Below are positions 57,745 to 64,000 of a stretch of DNA of 64,000 nucleotides, in pieces (positions within the stretch are counted from its first letter, which is position 1; each line of letters opens with the position of its first letter). The DNA lies in contig CAUJNA010001035.1 in the NCBI GenBank assembly GCA_963377175.1, forward strand, positions 218,918 to 282,917. The letters run 5' to 3'. Under the pieces are notes generated by a model. That model saw only the letters and a program-made list of their open reading frames with translations, was not told the origin of the DNA and searched no databases. The stretch is from Effrenium voratum (lineage: Eukaryota > Sar > Dinophyceae > Suessiales > Symbiodiniaceae). The position numbers and the translations under genes are program-made.

Positions 57745-60700
57745 GGGAACCTGCTGATGGTTGGTTTCCTTTCGGTTTCCCTGTGCAAAACCATCCAACA
57801 GGGGTAAGTCAATCGGCCCAGGTGCTGCGGCAGGATCCCCCTCGGGCACCATCTCATCATCAGGCTCCACGCACTTCGACTGGCCAAGCCCATCGAGCAG
57901 ATTTTGGGGAGGAACCTGGGTGACGGTAGACGGCACGATTTCTTTGGGGTATGGAGGACTTCTGCCATCTACTGTCACCCAACTGTAAGACCCCCGGCTC
58001 TGAAGAGATGTTCTTGGAACCTAAGCAGGCCGCAATCTCTTCCGAAGATTTCTGGCCCTTTGGAATACTGTTGGCCGACACTGGCTTCACAAAAGTTCTC
58101 ACCTCGCAGTGCCATGACACAGCTCGCTCATGATCGCTGATTCTGGCCTTCATGGCCCGTGCAGTCGCACGCGGCTGTTCAACCGTGTTGCCATCCCGTG
58201 TGCTGATTCAGGGGATCTATGGTTGGTCAGCTAGGGAGCCTTATTGTTCGAGCAATGCTCCATGAACTGAATTGCAACAGGGGACAACATGCCCAGAAGC
58301 ACGAAGTCAGCGATGGACTGCATTGCATGGGCTCCGCAAACCAGAAGCACTGGGGCAATGAGTGTCCATCTCTGCAAAGTCCTTCATCCCCATCCTGTCC
58401 CATCTCCTCTCATCATTTTCAGCTTTGGGCATTATCAAAATGGCGTGGGTGTTGGAGAACGTTGGGAAGCAGGCAGCTCCAAGCCACCAAACGGAGGCAC
58501 GCCTGCCAGACCCCTGGGGCCTTGACATGAATCCCTAAGGTTGCACCGGGGTTGCACCCCAACCAACATTATCATATCGGACCAAAAGCCTTCCAGTGCT
58601 CATCCCTTGCCTTGAGGTGGCATCCCTTGGAGTTGGCATAGAAGGAGAAGGACTTGCACTGGCTATTCTGGTTGCAGGCTTCAGCGCACACACCCAGGTC
58701 GTCTGTCATCACGTTCTCGATCTCCAAGCCCTCCCGAAAGGTGGGGGGCAAACACAGTCCCATTTAAAAACGCTGGGTTAATCCAGGGTCGGCATTACCA
58801 AACTCGGGGGCAACAGCGAAACATGATTTTGTCTCTTTGGCCCTTGCTTTTCTTGACCTCTTCAGTAGAACTGCAGTCAGCTTCGACAACCACCTGTCCG
58901 CCTTGTTTATTCTTTACCTTGGGCTTGGAGCAGGCTCCTGCCGGGTTTGATTACGACGCAGCTGAGTGAAGTATTCTAGCGCGTTGATTCTTGCCCATTA
59001 TTTACGAGTGTTGTTCTCCACAAAGGCCGATTCCCCTTGGATGTTTGGTTGTTTTCCGGCAGTCCCTGCAAAAGCGCAGCCAGCTTCCAACCTTGCCCCT
59101 GGACAATCCCTTTTACACGCAGGCCATCCCCAATAACCCCTCCAGGGTTCTGCATGCAACAGAAAGCAGCGCCCCCAAAACCACGGCCATGCCATGCCGA
59201 ACTTGACCGGCCTGCTGCAGCAGGAGCCGCTCCTTTACCTTGAGCGTAACACGGGAAAAGGGTTCTTCTAGAATCAACCCGGACCAGCCAACCACCCACC
59301 TCACCCCACCCCACCCCACCCCACACCCCACCCCACCCCACCCCACCCCACCCCACCCCACCCCACCCCACCCCACCCCACCCCACCCCACCCCACCCCA
59401 CCCCACCCCACCCCACCCCACCCCACCCCACCCCACCCCACCCCACCCCACCCCACCCCCGGAAAGCGACATCCTCTTGTGTGTCTGTTTCTTTGGGGCT
59501 CGCTGGGCGATTTTAAAGGGAAATTTTCAGACAAAAAAGAAAAGGGGCGCTACTGGACTTCAGAGCCACTAGGTATCCCTCCAATGAGCTGCACTGCTTG
59601 TAGTGCGTCACACAGTTCCCCGTGTAGGTGCTCGCGTTGACCTCAGAGTCCGGTTTTAGGATTTGAGCTGCAAGGAGACTTTCAAAATGATGGCTTTGCC
59701 CTCCGTTTCCCTTCAAATCACCCCCCCTACACCAAGGTGGAGGCGGGGTGGTCGCCCAACTCCATTTCCCAGCCTTCCTTACAGCGCCAATGGAACCATA
59801 ATTGGAGATTCGAAGGGGTGATCCGAATCCGATCGCTTTAGACAAGATCATTTCCCCCAAGAAAACACTTTTGTTAAACAAAAACAAAAGCACACACAAA
59901 TCCTTTAGTTTCCTTCTTGGCACCGCGCTAAGGCTTCCCCGCCGGCCAAGCAGGCCTGGCGCCGGCCAAAGCTTTCGGCTGCTCTCGCCACATGGAACCG
60001 ACGAGAAACCCAAGGGAAATGCACTGGGGAAATGGTTCAAATCAGGGCTGTGGGAAATGACCACTTCTGTGATACAACAAAAAAGGCGTCCCAAAGGCTA
60101 ATCCCCCATATACAGGGGGAGATTCCCTTGTATCACAGAAGTGGGGAAAAACCCCTTGGTCCCACAACCCTGGTTCAAATTGCCTTCCAGTTTTGCGGAA
60201 GGCTTGTGGCAGCGAACCCGAATTGCAAGCGTCTAACTTGAGCAATCGGTGTCTACGTTTGAGGAAAACACGCTCTCACAAAAAGTCCCGGTAAAAGAAG
60301 AACATGGCCGTACAAAAGGTCCCCTTCGCCTGGCGAAAGGCCTCAATCAAATGGAACACATAAACAAAAACAACAAATGCGAGATAGGCTACGATCGAAC
60401 CACCCTCGCCTGCTTCAAGTAGCAGGAGCTGCCACAGAAGGAGAAGGAGCTGCAGTTGGCATTGGCGTTGCAAAAGGCCTTCCAGGCTTGTCCATTCCCA
60501 ATCGGTTGAGGTAAGTGCATCCAAAGTGGGGTTTCTTTTTCGTGGTTTGAGCAAGGTGGGAAAGCTGAGATGCCTCAGATCGCCAAGGCAACGATCACTT
60601 GCTTTGATTGGGTGGCCGGCTTTGCAGAGCGGACTTGCCGCCCGACAATTTGAAGGTGTTCCCGTAGAAACCTCCCAAGCTAGACCTCACAGAGAGGTTC

Positions 60701-61589
60701 AGGGGAATGAAGGATTGTCGACAGCGCTCCCAGAACACCGGAGTATATTTATCACAGAGTGCCACTGCGTTCTTTCGCGCCAGATAAGTCCCAGTGCTCC
60801 GAAAGTGACCTGATTTGCAGTGGTTCCCAAACACTGAAAGTTACCGCTTTTGGGCTGCCATGTTTAGGTTTTTTAGAGGACTGGGTGGAGGCCAACGGGC
60901 GAGTCGCCTGGGTCAACACAGGCCGGCCTGGCACTGCCAGGCCGTGACATTGTCATACGTGCCTGGGATCACGGGAGCCCCCTCGTAGAGCACCCGACCT
61001 GGGAGGGGCCGGATGAACAAAGGGAACGTCTAGGAATGGATGAACGCGATCAGAAAAAGACAACTCTTCACTACCCTGGATTGCTGATACCTCGACTTCT
61101 GCGGGGGAGATAGCAACCTAGCAAGCATGAGGTCCGTTGGCGAGGCCGCAGGTCCTGTTTGTCGCTTTGATATGCTAAAGCCTTCACAGCTAAGGCGTCA
61201 AGCGCGTTACTTACTTCCCGCTAGAAATATGGCAAGGTGTCAAGCCTGAATATGTGAGAGTCTAAATTCTAAATGGCTGACTTTTTGGAGTATGACTGCA
61301 CACGTGAACACCAACGTGGCCCCAACAAACAACAAGCAACATCTCAAGTAGCCCCTTGCAGCTAGACGCAAAATCACGTGGCCCCGGCCCGAAGAGGACC
61401 TTCGGAAGATAAGCCCTTCTGAGTCACATCAAACAAAATGAATAACTAAAAAGTGGTTGGGACTGCTCCCTGCTACCCTCCAATTACCCAGGTTTTCATT
61501 GTGGCCTTTGCATCCCAGCGACGTTCTGTGACTTGGTACTCCTGACCTGCCACCGCGTGCAGCAAAAGAAGCAGCAGCCCATGAGCCAT
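55380..61589 (-). CDS. Secreted multi-PAN/apple domain protein (multi-exon)
   Basis: ATG at 61589 starts a signal peptide, MAHGLLLLLLHAVAGQEYQ. Downstream exons encode at least three PAN/apple-like units with the pattern C..C....C.SFSF...C.LK: (60928-60998 + 60410-60478), (58611-58730) and (57083-57211 + 56396-56478). Two of them share an entry motif LYEGxPVxPG. The last exon is Asn/Asp/Thr/Ser-rich with several N-x-T sites and ends in TGA at 55380. PAN domains bind proteins or carbohydrates outside the cell, so this is likely a secreted or cell-surface protein; ligand unknown. Some connecting exons are missing, and I infer that all belong to one gene from strand, order and shared modules. 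Confidence 0.7.
56396..56478 (-). CDS. PAN protein exon, CRSICDGNQSCHSFSFCG
   Basis: Reads VSECRSICDGNQSCHSFSFC then GSACYMK plus two bases. Acceptor GCTGAG|G, donor AAGCA|GCTTT (GC type). Joins in phase to the preceding exon across a 604 nt GA-AG intron. Confidence 0.88.
57083..57211 (-). CDS. PAN protein exon, LLYEGVPVEPG
   Basis: 43 codons starting VYRTFYRCCSCTTTT and ending RALLYEGVPVEPGVFS. Acceptor CCCGAG|G, donor TCG|GACAGG (GA type). LYEGVPVEPG parallels LYEGAPVIPG of the 60.9 kb exon. Confidence 0.75.
57706..57738. repeat. 33 bp poly-T run
   Basis: Uninterrupted T33 on the plus strand, poly-A on the transcribed strand. No retrotransposon body recognised next to it. Confidence 0.95.
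57811..57915 (-). CDS. PAN protein linker exon
   Basis: 35 codons: VPPQNLLDGLGQSKCVEPDD and EMVPEGDPAAAPGPI. Acceptor CACCCAG|G, donor ATT|GACTTA (GA type; uncertain). Acidic/Pro-rich linker between PAN units. Confidence 0.6.
58611..58730 (-). CDS. PAN protein exon, complete PAN core
   Basis: 40 codons: GLEIENVMTDDLGVCAEACN and QNSQCKSFSFYANSKGCHLK, a whole PAN/apple core with C..C....C.SFSF.....C.LK. Acceptor GGGAG|G, donor AAG|GCAAGG (GC type). Confidence 0.9.
59302..59460. repeat. (CCCCA)n pentanucleotide tract, ~31 units
   Basis: Nearly pure, with one interruption at 59321-59330. The transcribed minus strand is (TGGGG)n, a strong G-quadruplex former, inside an intron. Confidence 0.98.
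59593..59641 (-). CDS. Possible PAN protein exon, VNASTYTGNCVTHYKQ
   Basis: Acceptor CTGAG|G, then VNASTYTGNCVTHYKQ and donor AGT|GCAGC (GC type). Cys-containing and protein-like, in the right place, but without a clear family match. Confidence 0.4.
60026..60181. repeat. Foldback (inverted) repeat
   Basis: CCACTTCTGTGATACAA (60060-60076) and TTGTATCACAGAAGTGG (60128-60144) are perfect 17 bp inverted arms. Outer parts (GGTTCAAATCAGGGCTGTGGG and CCCACAACCCTGGTTCAAAT) are also inverted but imperfect. It lies in an intron of the PAN gene. Confidence 0.88.
60410..60478 (-). CDS. PAN protein exon, CxxNxxCSSFSFCG
   Basis: 23 codons, AFCNANANCSSFSFCGSSCY then LKQ, joining in phase to the previous exon. 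Acceptor GGAAG|G, donor CAG|GCGAGG (GC type). Cys spacing and SFSF are typical of PAN/apple units. Confidence 0.88.
60928..60998 (-). CDS. PAN protein exon, RVLYEGAPVIPGTYDN
   Basis: Acceptor CCCAG|GT, donor TGCCAG|GCC (GC type), 71 bp. Encodes RVLYEGAPVIPGTYDNVTAW then QCQ, the N-terminal half of a PAN-like unit; it needs one base from an unseen preceding exon. Confidence 0.8.
61488..61589 (-). CDS. PAN protein exon 1, signal peptide
   Basis: 34 codons: MAHGLLLLLLHAVAGQ, a short hydrophobic leader with a plausible cleavage after AGQ or HAVAG, then EYQVTERRWDAKATMKTW. Donor TGG|GTAATT (GT type). TTAG|GGCC lies 13 bases upstream and may be the trans-splice acceptor. Confidence 0.7.
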
Positions 61590-61601
61590 AGCCCGGACGG
61601 C

Positions 61602-61604
61602 CCT
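61602..61604 (-). promoter_or_regulatory. Candidate spliced-leader acceptor, PAN gene
   Basis: GTTAG|GGCCGTCC... 13 bases upstream of the ATG; same TAG|GGC form as before the transketolase start. Confidence 0.3.
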
Positions 61605-64000
61605 AACAGCTTGAGCCGGCGACCTGCTCACAGCATCCGTTGCGCGAGCTTGTAGGTGCCGCGCTACAACAGGTTGCGTAGAGTTGTTCTCCGCTGTCGC
61701 AAGTGGGGGCCAGTCTCCGCACATCCAGACCGTGTGGCATATCAACTCAAGCACTCAGAAGCAACATGTTTGGCCAAGCAGCGAGAAAAGGCAGGCCAAA
61801 GCTCGCAGGAGAAGCGTGTTGCTTGTTGCACTTTTCTTGAGGACAACCGTCCTGGCGCTAACCTCCCCTACCGCAAGTTCCAGGTCAATGCAGAAAACCG
61901 CACAGTTGCCTCTGACACAGAGCCTGTCGATTGGAATCCGTGTTGAATAGGCCATCGGAGATGCCCATCCCGAAGCTATGTTTCTTTTTGGCAAGACCCA
62001 GGCCGCGGAACCTGTAGCAGTTTTCCTCCAGAACTACCAGCGGGGCCTCATGATTGGGAGGACCAGCCAATATGAGCTCAAGAGTCTGCGCCACAACAAC
62101 CCGGCAGGGGTCCACACAAGCCATGCCGCCCTGGTTGTCCACTACTCTTTTCGAAGGCAGCCCGAACTCCAAGGCTCGCGCTTGTACAATGCTGCGATGG
62201 CTGCCTCCTCCCTGCCAGTGAGTATTGGGTGCTGGGGGATGGACTGAAGCAAATTGAGAGGGAGATGGAAAGCCAACCCCTGCTTACATTAAAAAACAAC
62301 CCGGTTGTTTCAATCAGCCCGGTCGTTGCTTGACTGGCGCGATAAGCTTAGACCTAATTGTTGGTGTGGGGTTTGGTGTGGAGGTTAGGACTGAGACATT
62401 CCTGATTCCACACAGGTTCCGTGCTATCCGGCTATCTTTTCACGAATCGCGAGCCAGCCGGAACAAGAAGGAACCTTGAAGACCTAAGCAAGCGACGGCG
62501 CGTCCTCATGGAATGCTTTCCCTGTGTTCGGTGACTTTCTTTCAGAAAATAGAGCTCGCTAGGCAACCCAGGGTGGCCTCTGCGAGTTCTAACACCGCAT
62601 CGTTTTGGCACATGTTAATCTCTCGGGTGCACGTGTTGACCCAGCCGGCCCAAAGTAGCTAGGGCACTCTCCAGCGCACAACATCAGACTGGATTTGTTG
62701 GCCCCGACCTGGGGGCTTCCTCCGGAAGAACGACCTGTTCCCCGCCTGCTCAAGAGCAGCCCGAGCCGGTCGTAGACGCTGACGTCGGATGCCTGACGAA
62801 TGCGCTGTGCGCATTGTGCCGAATCCAGGAGAGACGTGTGCAAGGCTGGGTTTGGCCAAGCAACTGCGAAAACATGTTTAAGCCATTGCTGTGTAAGCAG
62901 CCTCTTCTTAGTTCCCTTTCTGGGAAGCCAGGGTTTGCTTGGGCAAGCACGTTTGGCCCAACCCTGGTGCAGGGACCTAAGGACCTGCTTCCACTCCCCA
63001 AATGGGGGTGACTTGTGGTGCTGACAACACCTCATCAGCCCGAAGATGTCTTCGTTGTGTTGGAATGCTCGCTGAAACACATGGAGGTTGATCAAAATAT
63101 TCTTTACAAGATGGCCATTGGGGAAATTCACTACAAAGACGATATTCCACTAACTTGGAAAAGTTGTCCATTGTCACGTGGGGCCGGGAATTTTGATAAA
63201 TCCCCACATAGACATTGTATAACTTGACCGGAACAACAAGTGCAAGAATACTGCCAGCTGGCTCGCACCCGTTCAGCACGACAAGGGAAACCGCAGCGCC
63301 TACTGAAACGTGTATGGTGACTATGTATCAAATCTTGCACCAACTTGAGGATACCTTTGGGAAGCCTTTTCAGGCCAACAACTCGAAGCGGCAAGGCAAC
63401 AGTGCTCCTTTCCATTTGGCGCTTGGCCCCTTGGGCATGGCATGGAAGACATCTGCCCCATCTGCCACATCCCCCGGTCCTGTCCAGCAGGGAGCCTGGC
63501 ATGCAGGCAGAGCTGATCTACGGCGTATAACTAAAGGCTTCATCTGATTGGGTAAGGCGACCGAAGTTGCAAAACCCAGACTTTGCAGCTGGATAGCTGT
63601 CCTACTTGATAGGCGTGGATGTTTCTAGGAGGACAAAACTCATGCCGAATTGCAACCATTAGAGACTCCAATAGCCAAAATGGTCGCAGCTCTACCTCGG
63701 ATTCACCCAGGCGTGGGCATGCAACAAAAGGCACCCAGGTAGCATCAGCAAGATGCAGCCCTGGTTCCCTCCAAGCGAGGGTCCTGGTGGACCGCGTTCC
63801 GTGTAGGGACATGCTGGTAGGTTCTGCCGCGTCCTCGGATCCCACCTTGGGATGAACGCATGCTTCGAGACAGGCCGGTGCCAATGGACTGACTCCAGTT
63901 GGGATCAAACAGAAAAAATAACAGCTAGAAAGTTGCAGAAAATGGAGTTGGAATTGCAAGAACATTGCGGTCGGGTGGAAAGGAAGGAAGGGAAAGGAGG
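61605..64000. other. Upstream stretch, no recognised gene
   Basis: Frames at 61978-62247 (plus), 61885-62172 (minus) and about 63015-63131 (both strands) are protein-like in composition but match no family I know and lack clear exon boundaries. Confidence 0.4.

Noticed and set aside
59302..59460. CCCCA tract as an internal telomere
   Set aside because: Alveolate and plant-type telomeres are CCCTAAA or similar; a pentamer in an intron is better explained as a microsatellite.

Overview
The window reads as nuclear DNA of a dinoflagellate. Coding sequence occurs as short exons of about 50-150 bp, separated by introns from several hundred bases to about 10 kb. Almost every resolvable splice donor is GC or GA instead of GT, and nearly every acceptor has the form AG|G. 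A ubiquitin-like/RCC1-repeat protein and a divergent Ty1/copia element, both of kinds common in Symbiodinium-like genomes, fill intronic space, and simple repeats are abundant. I cannot name the species. Every gene I can recognise is on the minus strand, as in unidirectional dinoflagellate gene arrays.

Gene 1 is a transketolase (thiamine-diphosphate enzyme of the Calvin cycle and pentose phosphate pathway). It runs from an ATG at 49557 down to about 4162, roughly 45 kb. I place 15 exons by reading residues and splice phase; at least five short segments were not found. Its 9.6 kb intron (33880-43465) holds an intact ubiquitin-like/RCC1-repeat gene (39151-40617) and a broken paralogue (35532-36498), which belong to a tandem segmental duplication. 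Its intron between 6396 and 16465 holds a full-length copia LTR retrotransposon (6925-14873): two 170 bp LTRs differing at five positions, a tRNA primer-binding site, gag-protease, integrase and RT-RNase H frames, and an unusual additional reading region between RNase H and the 3' LTR.

Gene 2 starts at 61589 with a signal peptide and continues to about 55380 as exons of a secreted protein with at least three PAN/apple-like cysteine domains and an Asn/Asp/Thr-rich tail. A (CCCCA)n tract, a poly-T run and a foldback repeat lie in its introns.

The rest is intronic or intergenic repeat: a CTAT satellite (1-1080), a TTTCACTAAA field (2874-3900), an 860 bp trinucleotide satellite (25190-26050), an ATGT-to-AATGT satellite (51604-52032), and dispersed families. 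The most interesting family is a ~100 bp terminal-inverted-repeat element (five copies). Its terminus contains CCACAG, and in one transketolase intron that terminus is the splice acceptor, which is what an introner would look like. A second striking signal is saturation of the copia element's sense strand with the pentamer ACTAC in all reading frames and in its noncoding part.

The window has no rRNA, tRNA, CRISPR array or prokaryotic gene that I can see.
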